From contig JACKGY010000005.1 of assembly GCA_020639295.1 (NCBI GenBank), positions 1 through 64,000 of the forward strand: a stretch of 64,000 bases of DNA. The letters are read 5' to 3'. Made by a program: the position numbers and the translations under genes. A model generated the notes under the pieces. It worked only from the letters and a program-made list of their open reading frames with translations, was not told the origin of the DNA and did no database searches. Shown here piece by piece: positions 33,769-43,457 of the stretch (the stretch's first letter is position 1; each line of letters opens with the position of its first letter). The DNA comes from Planctomycetota bacterium (lineage in GTDB: Bacteria > Planctomycetota > GCA-002687715 > DRQF01).

Positions 33769-35747
33769 CTAGTCCTCTTCGCCCGTCGTTCGTGGTCTCG
33801 CCGCGCCGATGGCCATGCTCGACGTCGTCGGCGACTTGAACGCGATCGGCATCTGGGCCGGCTTGGCAGCCGGCGCTCCGGAAAGCCGTCGTCCGGTTGG
33901 CCCCCGCTGGATTCGTCGCCGCTCGGAGCGCCAGCCGCTGGCTGGCCTAGTCTTCTTCGCCCGTCGTTCGTGGTCTCGCTGCGCCGATGGCCATGCTCGA
34001 CGTCGTCGGCGACTTGAACGCGATCGGCATCTAGGCCGGCTTGGCAGCCGGCGCTCCGGAAAGCCGTCGTCCGGTTGGCCCCCGCTGGATTCGTCGCCGC
34101 TCGGAGCGCCAGCCGCTGGCTGGCCTAGCCTTCTTCGCCCGTCGTTCGTGGTCTCGCTGCGCCGATGGCCGTGCTCGACGTCGTCGGCGACTTGAACGCG
34201 ATCGGCATCTAGGCCGGCTTGGCAGCCGGCGCTCCGGAAAGCCGTCGTCCGGTTGGCCCCCGCTGGATTCGTCGCCGCTCGGAGCGCCAGCCGCTGGCTG
34301 GCCTAGTCTTCTTCGCCCGTCGTTCGTGGTCTCGCTGCGCCGATGGCCATGCTCGACGTCGTCGGCGACTTGAACGCGATCGGCATCTAGGCCGGCTTGG
34401 CAGCCGGCGCTCCGGAAAGCCGTCGTCCGGTTGGCCCCCGCTGGATTCGTCGCCGCTCGGAGCGCCAGCCGCTGGCTGGCCTAGTCTTCTTCGCCCGTCG
34501 TTCGTGGTCTCGCTGCGCCGATGGCCATGCTCGACGTCGTCGGCGACTTGAACGCGATCGGCATCTAGGCCGGCTTGGCAGCCGGCGCTCCGGAAAGCCG
34601 TCGTCCGGTTGGCCCCCGCTGGATTCGTCGCCGCTCGGAGCGCCAGCCGCTGGCTGGCCTAGTCTTCTTCGCCCGTCGTTCGTGGTCTCGCTGCGCCGAT
34701 GGCCGTGCTCGACGTCGTCGGCGACTTGAACGCGATCGGCATCTAGGCCGGCTTGGCAGCCGGCGCTCCGGAAAGCCGTCGTCCGGTTGGCCCCCGCTGG
34801 ATTCGTCGCCGCTCGGAGCGCCAGCCGCTGGCTGGCCTAGCCTTCTTCGCCCGTCGTTCGTGGTCTCGCTGCGCCGATGGCCGTGCTCGACGTCGTCGGC
34901 GACTTGAACGCGATCGGCATCTAGGCCGGCTTGGCAGCCGGCGCTCCGGAAAGCCGTCGTCCGGTTGGCCCCCGCTGGATTCGTCGCCGCTCGGAGCGCC
35001 AGCCGCTGGCTGGCCTAGCCTTCTTCGCCCGTCGTTCGTGGTCTCGCTGCGCCGATGGCCGTGCTCGACGTCGTCGGCGACTTGAACGCGATCGGCATCT
35101 AGGCCGGCTTGGCAGCCGGCGCTCCGGAAAGCCGTCGTCCGGTTGGCCCCCGCTGGATTCGTCGCCGCTCGGAGCGCCAGCCGCTGGCTGGCCTAGTCTT
35201 CCTCGCCCGTCGTTCGTGGTCTCGCTGCGCCGATGGCCGTGCTCGACGTCGTCGGCGACTTGAACGCGATCGGCATCTAGGCCGGCTTGGCAGCCGGCGC
35301 TCCGGAAAGCCGTCGTCCGGTTGGCCCCCGCTGGATTCGTCGCCGCTCGGAGCGCCAGCCGCTGGCTGGCCTAGCCTTCTTCGCCCGTCGTTCGTGGTCT
35401 CGCTGCGCCGATGGCCGTGCTCGACGTCGTCGGCGACTTGAACGCGATCGGCATCTAGGCCGGCTTGGCAGCCGGCGCTCCGGAAAGCCGTCGTCCGGTT
35501 GGCCCCCGCTGGATTCGTCGCCGCTCGGAGCGCCAGCCGCTGGCTGGCCTAGTCTTCTTCGCCCGTCGTTCGTGGTCTCGCTGCGCCGATGGCCGTGCTC
35601 GACGTCGTCGGCGACTTGAACGCGATCGGCATCTAGGCCGGCTGGGCAGCCGGCGCTCCGGAAAGCCGTCGTCCGGTTGGCCCCCGCTGGATTCGTCGCC
35701 GCTCGGAGCGCCAGCCGCTGGCTGGCCTAGTCTTCCTCGCCCGTCGT
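33769..35747. repeat. About 11 tandem copies of a 178-bp unit with paired palindromes
   Basis: Units repeat with an exact 178-bp period; the anchor GATCGGCATCTAGGCCGG recurs every 178 bases from 34024 to 35626. The first copy has CTGGGCC in place of CTAGGCC. Copies differ at only a few positions (A/G in GGCCATGCTC, T/C in AGTCTTCTTC). Each unit holds palindrome A (34034-34059 in one copy; stem GCCGGCT/AGCCGGC) and palindrome B (34102-34125; stem GCCAGCC/GGCTGGC). B is an imperfect reverse complement of A, so the two can also pair with each other. 178 is not a multiple of three, so the repeating 110-codon frames are a by-product. The array ends 19 bp before the 3' end of the methyltransferase gene. 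Confidence 0.9.
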
Positions 35748-35765
35748 GCCGCGACGCGATGCGGG

Positions 35766-36578
35766 TCAGTGGCGCTCGCCGCGCGCCAGGCGGTGGAGAC
35801 AGACCGCCGAGGCGGCGGCGACGTTGAGCGAATCGACCCCGGGCGCCATCGGAATGCGCAGGACCCGAGAGGCCGCGCCGAGACTGATGGCCGAAACGCC
35901 TTCGCGCTCCTGCCCCACGACCAGCGCCACGCGGTCGGGCACCTCGTAGTCATCGAGCGCGATCGACCCGGGACCGAGCGCGGCGACCGCCAGGTCGTAG
36001 CCCGCCCCGCGCAGCTCGGCGAGCGCGCCGCTCCAGTCGGCGACCCGCGCGAAGGGCAGGCTCAGGACGTGCCCGAGCGAGACCCGCAGGGCCTTGCGGT
36101 AGAGCGGGTCGTGGCAGGACTCGCTGAGGACGACACCGTCGCAGGCGAAGGCCGCGGCATTGCGGAACAGGAGACCGATGTTGTCGACGTTGGTGACCCC
36201 GTCGATCACGAGGAGGGTCGAACGCCGTCGGACGTCACGCAGCAGGTCGGCGAGGCTCCTGCCGTCGAAGGAGGCGCGGTCGCCGAGGGCCAGGACGCCG
36301 CGATGGAAGGCGAAGCCCACGATCGCCGAGAGTGCCGCCTCGGAGGCGGCGTAGATCGTGACCTCGGCGCCCGCCAGGGCGCGATAGCGCTCGGCCTGGT
36401 TGGCGACGACGAGGAGCGATCGGGTCACGCCGGGCAGGGCCAGCATGCGTTCGACGGTGAGCGGACCCTCCCCGATGAAGAGGCCATCGCGCCCTTTCAG
36501 ATCCCGCTCGCGAACCGAGCGGAAGGCGTCGACGCGGGGGTCGCGCGCGACGTCCTCGATCGTGACGACCTCGGCCAC
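35766..36578 (-). CDS. SpoU/TrmH-family RNA 2'-O-methyltransferase
   Basis: This 270-residue SPOUT methyltransferase uses S-adenosylmethionine to methylate a ribose in rRNA or tRNA. The N-terminal L30e-like domain covers residues 10-100 (FIGEGPLTVERML). The knotted catalytic domain has motif 1 in VTNVDNIGLLFRNAAAF, motif 2 in ALVVGQEREGVS, and motif 3 in IPMAPGVDSLNVAAASAV. All three motifs look complete. It lies six bases after the four-helix membrane protein and is probably the last gene of the octahaem cytochrome transcription unit. The repeat array begins 19 bp beyond its stop. The specific target nucleotide cannot be assigned. Confidence 0.9.
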   Translation of the reverse strand: MAEVVTIEDVARDPRVDAFRSVRERDLKGRDGLFIGEGPLTVERMLALPGVTRSLLVVANQAERYRALAGAEVTIYAASEAALSAIVGFAFHRGVLALGDRASFDGRSLADLLRDVRRRSTLLVIDGVTNVDNIGLLFRNAAAFACDGVVLSESCHDPLYRKALRVSLGHVLSLPFARVADWSGALAELRGAGYDLAVAALGPGSIALDDYEVPDRVALVVGQEREGVSAISLGAASRVLRIPMAPGVDSLNVAAASAVCLHRLARGERH

Positions 36579-36584
36579 CGGCCC

Positions 36585-37022
36585 TCAGCGCCGCGCGCCC
36601 AGGGCGCTGAACAGGGCGGCGATGACGAAGGCCAGGGCGCCGATCGGCACCAGGACGATGCCGAGCCCGGGGTCGCCGCGATAGGCGAAGAGGCCACCGG
36701 CGAAAAAGCCGAGGGGCACCAGGGTCGTCGCCACGCCGAGGAAGACCGAGGCCAGGGCGCGCTGCCGGACGCCGAGCCGTGGCAGGCCGCCGAGACCGCG
36801 CGCCCAGGCGAGGTTCACCAGGCCCAGAAGGGTCCCGTGGGCGTGGCCGAGGGTCCACATGTGGCGGCGGGTCGAGTTGGCGAGATCCATGTACCAGCCG
36901 ACCTTGAAGCCGTTCAGGGACTCCAGGACCAGACCCAGGAGACCGAAACCGAAGAGGCACCACCAGCCGAGGGCCGTGTGCCGCAGGGAGAGGAGTTCGT
37001 CCTGGTTGCTCGCCATCGTCAC
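36585..37022 (-). CDS. Four-helix membrane protein of unknown function
   Basis: This 145-residue protein has hydrophobic segments at about 17-36, 60-76, 88-110 and 120-142. A conserved-looking polar patch, STRRHMWTLGHAHGTLLGLVN, places several histidines at the second helix, which could bind haem or metal. The start is GTG 37022, overlapping the preceding TGA (GTGA), or ATG 37016. The overlap with the octahaem cytochrome gene suggests coupled expression and a joint membrane complex in which this protein might serve as the quinone-side or haem-b anchor. That role is an inference. Confidence 0.7.
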   Translation of the reverse strand: MTMASNQDELLSLRHTALGWWCLFGFGLLGLVLESLNGFKVGWYMDLANSTRRHMWTLGHAHGTLLGLVNLAWARGLGGLPRLGVRQRALASVFLGVATTLVPLGFFAGGLFAYRGDPGLGIVLVPIGALAFVIAALFSALGARR

Positions 37023-39001
37023 TCGCCGAGTGCCAGTTGCAGATCGTTCCTTCGCGCCGCCAGGCGGCGGAGTTCCTGGTCGAGAGGCAGGCCGTCGGCG
37101 GCCTGCAGCAGGGTCGCGTCCCGGATGAGATCCGGCCGCCGTCGCGCCTGCCAGCGCTCGCGCAGGGCCGCGATGGCCGTCCGCCGCTCCTCGCCGGGCG
37201 CGAGCATGTCGTACTCGAAATCGGCGTAGCCGTCGACCCGACGGAGGCTGCGCTCGGCGACGTAGCGCACCGCGCCGTAGGGATCGTCGAGCAGGTGGCC
37301 GAGGATCGGAACCATCCAGTCGTCCCCGGCGACCGCCCGTCGCTCGGCCAGGCCCATCGCGTTGGCGATCAAGGCCCGTTGTCCGGCATCACCCTGGAGC
37401 GCCAGGAGGATCGCGGCGGAGTAGCGCTTCTGGTCGGCGTCGAGTTCACGGGCCTCGCCGCCCCAGAACCGGACCATCGCGTCCTGGGTCCAGGCCAGGC
37501 TGCGATCGAGGTGGCAGAGCGTGCAGGCGTTGGGCCGGCCGATGTCGAGCTGCTCGGCGACCGAGGGCGAGGCGATCTGGTGGTTCCGGATGCCCTTGAG
37601 GAGACCGTAGGTCACCTCGGTCATGTGGCAGTTGATGCAGCTCGAACCGCTCGAGCCGACCGCGTGATGGCTGTGGGCCTCGGGCTTGGCGGCGATCTCA
37701 CGGTGGCAGTCCATGCAGACCTGATCCGTGGTCCGGTCGCGCACGAGCAGGTCGTTCGGGTCGGCGTCGTGCATCGAGTGGCAGTCGAGGCAGCCGACCT
37801 TGCCCTTCGTGAAGCAGGCCGACTTGCGCAGGCTGCTGTAGTCGCGCCCGGAGACCCGGACCATGCCGTCGTTCCAGAAGTGATTGACCAGGTAGACCGG
37901 ATCGTTGCGGACGACCTCGTCCCAGTAGCGCTTCTGCTTCGGGTCCTTCGGGTCCTGGAGGACGCGCGTGTCATCGAGATCGTCGCCGGGACGATAGGGG
38001 GTCCCGTCACGATCGATCCGGTCGAGCGGCGAGGAATAGAAGGCCATGCCGTGGCACTGACCGCAGACCTCGGAGGAGCGCTCGTGGTCGAGACGCGCCG
38101 GGTTGACGATGGTCGGATCGGCGCGGTCATCGCCGGCGAGATGCAGTTCGTAACGACGCAGGGGGCTGCGGTTGGCCTCGACGTGCTCCTGCCCGGGGCC
38201 ATGACAGGCCTCGCAGGCGATGCCCAGCTCGGCCACCGCGGTGTTCATCGGCACCGTGTTGGTCGCCGAACCACCCTTCGCCCGGGTCCTCGGGTTGGTG
38301 GAATGACAGCGCGAGCAGGTGCGATTCCACAGGGTCAGGTACTCGACGCTCTCCGGGTACTTGAGGAAGGCGTCCGCGAGCGGCACCCAGCGCGAGGTCT
38401 CGATCTTCCAGACCAGGGGGAAGAAGTTCAGGCGCCGGTCATCGTGGTGCCCGGGCAACCAGTAGACCTGCGTGTCGTGGGAACCGGTGACCATGACCAC
38501 CTGGCGCCAGACCCGCGGCGCGGTGGCGCCGGCGGCGAGCGGCGAGCGCTGGCCCCCGTTCGTGAACCAGTCCCAGTCGGGGTCGACCAGCTCGACCCAG
38601 AACTCGTCGCCCCGGCGCTCGAGCCGGTATTCACGCCCCCGATCGACGATGCTGCGCCGGTCGAAATCGCCCTTCACCACCTCCGGCGAGGCGACCTGGG
38701 TCATGCTGCGATGATAGGTCTCCCGCCAGCTGGCATGCTCGCCTGGATGACAGGCCTGGCAGGCGTCGGAGCCGACGTAACCGTCCTCGTCGTGAACGAT
38801 CGGGGTCGCCTTGTCGAAGACCTCGCGCGCGGCGCGCAGGTCCTCGGTCTGCCGCTCCTGCAGCCTGACCCCGACCACGGCGAGGACCACCATGGTCAGC
38901 AAGGAACTGAGCGCCACCGCGCGATGGCGGCCGAGGAGCCGGCGGAAGGGGACGGCGGCGAGTCCCAGGATGAGAATGAGGAGTACGAGTTCGGGAGTCA
39001 T
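37019..39001 (-). CDS. Octahaem c-type cytochrome with membrane anchor and HEAT-like tail
   Basis: This 660-residue protein has two hydrophobic segments near the N-terminus (residues 5-19 and 29-46). ATG 39001 is preferred to 39031 because it begins the first helix directly. Eight CxxCH haem sites follow in order: CQACH (81-85), CSRCH, CEACH, CGQCH, CLDCH, CMDCH, CINCH and CTLCH. The first part resembles the cytochrome c554/multihaem family (YVGSDACQACHPGEHASW). The C-terminus, after about residue 535, has HEAT-repeat-like helices (MVPILGHLLDDPYGAVRYVA). It should carry electrons across the periplasm from an inner-membrane anchor. It is coupled to the four-helix membrane protein downstream. 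Confidence 0.88.
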   Translation of the reverse strand: MTPELVLLILILGLAAVPFRRLLGRHRAVALSSLLTMVVLAVVGVRLQERQTEDLRAAREVFDKATPIVHDEDGYVGSDACQACHPGEHASWRETYHRSMTQVASPEVVKGDFDRRSIVDRGREYRLERRGDEFWVELVDPDWDWFTNGGQRSPLAAGATAPRVWRQVVMVTGSHDTQVYWLPGHHDDRRLNFFPLVWKIETSRWVPLADAFLKYPESVEYLTLWNRTCSRCHSTNPRTRAKGGSATNTVPMNTAVAELGIACEACHGPGQEHVEANRSPLRRYELHLAGDDRADPTIVNPARLDHERSSEVCGQCHGMAFYSSPLDRIDRDGTPYRPGDDLDDTRVLQDPKDPKQKRYWDEVVRNDPVYLVNHFWNDGMVRVSGRDYSSLRKSACFTKGKVGCLDCHSMHDADPNDLLVRDRTTDQVCMDCHREIAAKPEAHSHHAVGSSGSSCINCHMTEVTYGLLKGIRNHQIASPSVAEQLDIGRPNACTLCHLDRSLAWTQDAMVRFWGGEARELDADQKRYSAAILLALQGDAGQRALIANAMGLAERRAVAGDDWMVPILGHLLDDPYGAVRYVAERSLRRVDGYADFEYDMLAPGEERRTAIAALRERWQARRRPDLIRDATLLQAADGLPLDQELRRLAARRNDLQLALGE

Positions 39002-39406
39002 CGTGCACTTTCGGTTCGTCGCCGCATTCAAGGGGCTGCGGCCGCTCCTGTCAACGACGCACCCGATGGCGGCTCCCTCGGATCACCGGCGGCCGTGGAC
39101 CCGCGCAGCTTCGAAGCGAAGGAGCCCACGGCTGTGCCGTGGGCTCGTGATAAGGACGCGACCGAGGGAAAGATTTCAGGCGTAGAGAGGAAGGAAGGTT
39201 GGTTTTACGTGCATGGGACACAACCTCGATCGCGTTGATCGTTCCTGCGCCGGCCGGGGCCGAGCACGAAGCCAGGATAAACCCTGGCCACCGGACTACA
39301 AATACGAATCCGCTCGTCCCCTGATGGGGAATTGACCCGAGACTCGATCACCCTGCCCGGCGAGATTCGTCTAAGCGGCGCGGATCCAAAAACTTGCCGG
39401 TCGTGA
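39002..39406. ncRNA. Hairpin-rich intergenic region, candidate structured RNA
   Basis: This 405-bp gap lies between two minus-strand genes. Four hairpins follow one another: GAGCCCACGGC/GCCGTGGGCTC with a TGT loop (39122-39146, perfect 11-bp stem), AGGTTG/CAACCT (39196-39201 with 39221-39226), GCCAGG/CCTGGC around ATAAAC (near 39270-39290), and TCCCC/GGGGA around TGAT (near 39317-39330). Part of the stretch is noticeably less GC-rich than its surroundings. It does not match RNase P, tmRNA or SRP signatures that I know. A minus-strand frame of about 90 codons without a good start also spans it, so a decayed coding remnant is an alternative. Confidence 0.35.
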
Positions 39407-40255
39407 TCAGACCACGATCAGGACGACGCCGACGGCCATCAGGGCCACGCCGCGAAGTTTTGCCGCAGTCACGGCCTCGGCGAAGACGAGGCGCCCGAGC
39501 ACGACGGCCGAGGTCAGGCCGATCACCCGCTTGATGGTCTCGGCCAGGCCTACCGGGCCGGCCCGGTAGGCGACGAGCTGGAGCCCCAGGGCCGCGATCG
39601 CCACCAGGATCGCCAGGCCGAGCAACCGTAGCGCGGGCGCGGCGACGATCAGGGCGTGGAGACGCCGCCGCTTGATCATCATCAGGAGCAGCAGGAGACC
39701 GACGCCGCAGGCGGCCAGGAAGGCGTGCATCCGCAGCTCGGTGAGCCGGAGCGCCCGCTTGTCGAAGGGCGCGGCGAGGCCCCAACAGGCCGCCGTGCCC
39801 ACCATCATCAGGCTGCCCGATTCCCGACGCAGGGCCGAGAAGGCCGCGATCAGACCTCCGCTCTCGAAGTTGAGGGCCAGAGCGCCGGCGACGACCAGGG
39901 CGATGCCCAACCACTGCCGCACGGCCAGATGCTCATGGAGGACGACCAGGCCGGCGAGCGCCGCGAAGGCCGGACTCAGGGCCAGGAAGGGGATGGTCCG
40001 GCTCAGGTGCGAGCGGCGCAGCGCCTCGAGGAAGAGCAGGTTGGCGATGAAGTTGGCCACCACCGAGACGGCCAGAGGCGGCCAGTAGCCCGGGCCCGGA
40101 ACCGCGACCGGATCGAAGGCGACCCAGGCCCCGAAGATCAGGATCTGCCCCCCCACCAGATAGGAGACGACGACGCTCGGACGCTCGCTACGGCTGAGGA
40201 ACTTGCGGATCAGGTCGAGGGTCGCGAAGGCCAACCCGGCCGACACCGCGAACAA
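39407..40255 (-). CDS. EamA-family (DMT superfamily) transporter
   Basis: This protein of about 282 residues has ten hydrophobic helices arranged as two EamA repeats, residues 5-130 and 150-282. The pattern LSRTIPFLALSPAFAALAGLVVLHEHLAVRQWLG at the end of repeat one is typical of the family, as is GLAETIKRVIGLTSAVVLGRLVFAE in repeat two. It exports or imports a small metabolite. The start is uncertain. TTG 40255 is the first usual initiator, but GGGAG lies about 20 bases upstream, closer to a non-standard codon, so a few residues may be missing. No neighbour suggests a substrate. Confidence 0.8.
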   Translation of the reverse strand: MFAVSAGLAFATLDLIRKFLSRSERPSVVVSYLVGGQILIFGAWVAFDPVAVPGPGYWPPLAVSVVANFIANLLFLEALRRSHLSRTIPFLALSPAFAALAGLVVLHEHLAVRQWLGIALVVAGALALNFESGGLIAAFSALRRESGSLMMVGTAACWGLAAPFDKRALRLTELRMHAFLAACGVGLLLLLMMIKRRRLHALIVAAPALRLLGLAILVAIAALGLQLVAYRAGPVGLAETIKRVIGLTSAVVLGRLVFAEAVTAAKLRGVALMAVGVVLIVV

Positions 40256-40299
40256 CAGGAAGCGACTGATGACGGCTCTCCCTTCCCCTCGGAGTCGCT

Positions 40300-40334
40300 C
40301 CGGTCCCCGTCGCCCTGAAGGCGGCGGGGACCGG
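40300..40334 (-). terminator. Strong 15-bp hairpin after the S46 peptidase gene
   Basis: CCGGTCCCCGTCGCC (40300-40314) pairs with GGCGGCGGGGACCGG (40320-40334), with one G-T pair and a five-base loop. It lies 15 bases after the S46 peptidase stop (minus strand). There is no U-run, as is common for terminators in this window. Confidence 0.6.
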
Positions 40335-40348
40335 AACCAGGCGGCGGG

Positions 40349-42361
40349 TCAGCGCTTCAGCCCGAGTTCCACGAGCAGACGCTCGGCGCCATAGACCTTG
40401 TCGAGGGCCTCGGCGATGAAGCGGACGTCGACGCAGACCGAGCGGCAGACCACCTCCTCGTAGAGGTTGTCGGTGAGCAGGCTCTCGATGTTGCCGTCGA
40501 AGAGCAGGCCGACGATCTCGCCCTTGCGATTCACGACCGGGCTGCCGGAGTTGCCGCCGGTCGTGTCGGCGGTGCAGACGAAGTCGACCGGCGTGTCCAG
40601 GTCGAGCTTCTCGCGCGCGTCGAGCCAGCGTTGCGGCAGCTCGTAGGGCGCCATGTTGTCGAAGGAGCTGTTGCGACCGAAGAGTCCCCAGACGTTGGTC
40701 TTCCAGGGCACGTCGGTGGTCCCCAGCTCGTAGCCCTTCACCTCGCCGTAGCTCAGCCGCAGGGTGAAGGTGGCGTCCGGATAGATGGTGTCGCCCATGA
40801 GCGCGAAGCGCGCCCGGGCGATGACCTTGAGCGCCTTCTCCTCGGCCTCCTCGATCCGCGCCATCTCGGGCCCGTAGGTCTCGTTGGCCTCGCGCTTCAT
40901 GCGCGCCAGGGCCAGCAACGGTTCGCCGGCGATCTCGGACTCCGGCAGCTCACCGGCGAGCAGCCGGGCGCGGAAGTCGGCGTCGAGGAGCCGGGTGCCG
41001 TCGACCATCGCGCGCGCCGCCTCCTCGGCCTTCAGGTCACCCAGCGCCCGGGTCACGAAGGGATGGGTCTCGCCCAGCACCGCGCGCGAGGTCTCGAGCG
41101 AGGCCGCCAGCATCCGCCAGGACAGCTCGACGTTGATCTTCTGCCCCACCAGGACCCCCTTCATCCGCTCGAACGACTCGCCCTTGAAGGCCGCGGCGCG
41201 CTGATCCTCCGGCCGGGACAGCTGGTCGAGCGCGTGCTCGAGCTGGGAGGCGAACTGGGCCAGCGGGCCGTCGAGCCGCATGAAGCCGGTCTCCTTGGTC
41301 ATCGGGCCGAGGCGCCGCCGCCCCTCCTCGATGGTCTCGAAGGCCGCCACGACCTCGGGCTGATCGGCCGTGCGCCGCCGGAACTCCGACTCGTTGCGCT
41401 GGAGCGTGCCCCAGATGGCCGGGTCGACGAAGGAACGCATGTTGCCGCGATAGAACTTGAGGCTGTTGCGCAGCGAGAAGATGGTGTCCAGCACCTCGAT
41501 GCGCTGCTCGGCGCCCAGATCGGAGTAGCTCACCAGGGCCTGCTCGCGATCGACGATGAGCTTCAGGACGGCGGGCACGCGGACGTCGCGCTTGAAGCGG
41601 AGCTGGCCCATCGTTTCGTAGCGACCGGTACGCGCCGGGTTGCCGGAGATGAACACCAGATCGTGCTCGGCGACGCCGGCCCGGCTCCACTCGAGGTAGT
41701 CGGGCGTGCTGGCCGGCTTGCCGTTCTCGTAGGCCCGCAGGAGGCAGACGTCGAGGCAGAAGCGCGGGTAGCAGAAGTTGTCGCTGTCGCCGCCGAAGTA
41801 GCCGAGCTGCTTCTCGGGGGCGAAGACCAGGCGCAGGTCGTCATAGACCTTGTAGCGGTAGAGGAAGTGCCGGGCGCCACCGTGCATCGCGACGACCTGG
41901 CAGTCGAGGCCGGTCCGGGCGCTCTCGCCCTTCTCGAGCGCCGTGATCTGCGCCTGGCGCTCGACGCCGGTCTTGGTGATCCGCGCGCTGACGTCTTCCA
42001 TCTCGACCAGCTGGTGGAGCTTGCCGCCCGGGCAGCGCAGCTCCTCGTCCGAGCTGTTGGCGAGAAAGCCGTGCTCGACCAGGTCGCGGTCGGGAGTCGA
42101 CAGGGCGTTGATGAAGTCGAGGCCGACATGGTGGTTGGTCGCCACCAACCCGGTCGGGGAGATGAAGGACCCCGAGCCGCCGGAGCTCACCTTCACCGAA
42201 GCCAGACGGAGGTGGTCGTACCAGGCCTGATCGGCCTCGAAGCCGTACCTCTCCTTCAGCTGCTTCAGGGGCAGATCATGGAAGGGCCACATGCCCTCGT
42301 CGGGCATGCCGGCCGCGAACAGGAAGAGGAAGAGCGGGAGGATCGCAAGTCGCTTGAGCAT
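40349..42361 (-). CDS. S46-family dipeptidyl peptidase (DPP7/DPP11 type)
   Basis: This 670-residue exported serine peptidase has a signal peptide at residues 1-18. The family hallmark MWPFHDLP begins at residue 24. The catalytic triad sits in SPTGLVATNHHV (histidine pair 77-78), LGYFGGDSDNFCYP (aspartate), and TADTTGGNSGSPVVN (serine). The all-helical insertion typical of S46 occupies roughly residues 270-540. S46 enzymes remove dipeptides from the N-terminus of peptides in the periplasm, for growth on protein. The position that sets specificity in DPP7/DPP11 cannot be read safely without alignment. The gene is monocistronic, with a strong terminator downstream. Confidence 0.92.
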   Translation of the reverse strand: MLKRLAILPLFLFLFAAGMPDEGMWPFHDLPLKQLKERYGFEADQAWYDHLRLASVKVSSGGSGSFISPTGLVATNHHVGLDFINALSTPDRDLVEHGFLANSSDEELRCPGGKLHQLVEMEDVSARITKTGVERQAQITALEKGESARTGLDCQVVAMHGGARHFLYRYKVYDDLRLVFAPEKQLGYFGGDSDNFCYPRFCLDVCLLRAYENGKPASTPDYLEWSRAGVAEHDLVFISGNPARTGRYETMGQLRFKRDVRVPAVLKLIVDREQALVSYSDLGAEQRIEVLDTIFSLRNSLKFYRGNMRSFVDPAIWGTLQRNESEFRRRTADQPEVVAAFETIEEGRRRLGPMTKETGFMRLDGPLAQFASQLEHALDQLSRPEDQRAAAFKGESFERMKGVLVGQKINVELSWRMLAASLETSRAVLGETHPFVTRALGDLKAEEAARAMVDGTRLLDADFRARLLAGELPESEIAGEPLLALARMKREANETYGPEMARIEEAEEKALKVIARARFALMGDTIYPDATFTLRLSYGEVKGYELGTTDVPWKTNVWGLFGRNSSFDNMAPYELPQRWLDAREKLDLDTPVDFVCTADTTGGNSGSPVVNRKGEIVGLLFDGNIESLLTDNLYEEVVCRSVCVDVRFIAEALDKVYGAERLLVELGLKR

Positions 42362-42508
42362 CGTCGGTCTCGTCCTTCTCGAGGAAATGGTCGCGGGCTG
42401 GAGTCTAACCCGGAGCGCAGCGCGCCACTACGAGCGGGGGCGGCGAATCGGGCCGGGGCCCTGGCCCACCGGTGAATCTGTTATGGTCCCCGCGGAGTAC
42501 CCCCACGC

Positions 42509-43456
<948 letters not shown>

Positions 43457-43457
43457 G

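Noticed and set aside
33769..35747. CRISPR array
   Set aside because: The whole 178-bp unit is conserved without variable spacers, and no cas gene is near.
33809..35827. Series of overlapping 110-codon open frames in the repeat array
   Set aside because: They arise from the 178-bp period and high GC content; 178 is not a multiple of three, each unit carries an in-frame TAG, and the products are arginine-rich without domain features.
39150..39210. SRP RNA-like GGAAGGAAG segment
   Set aside because: The surrounding bases do not form the conserved SRP domain IV tip, and the helix partners are missing.
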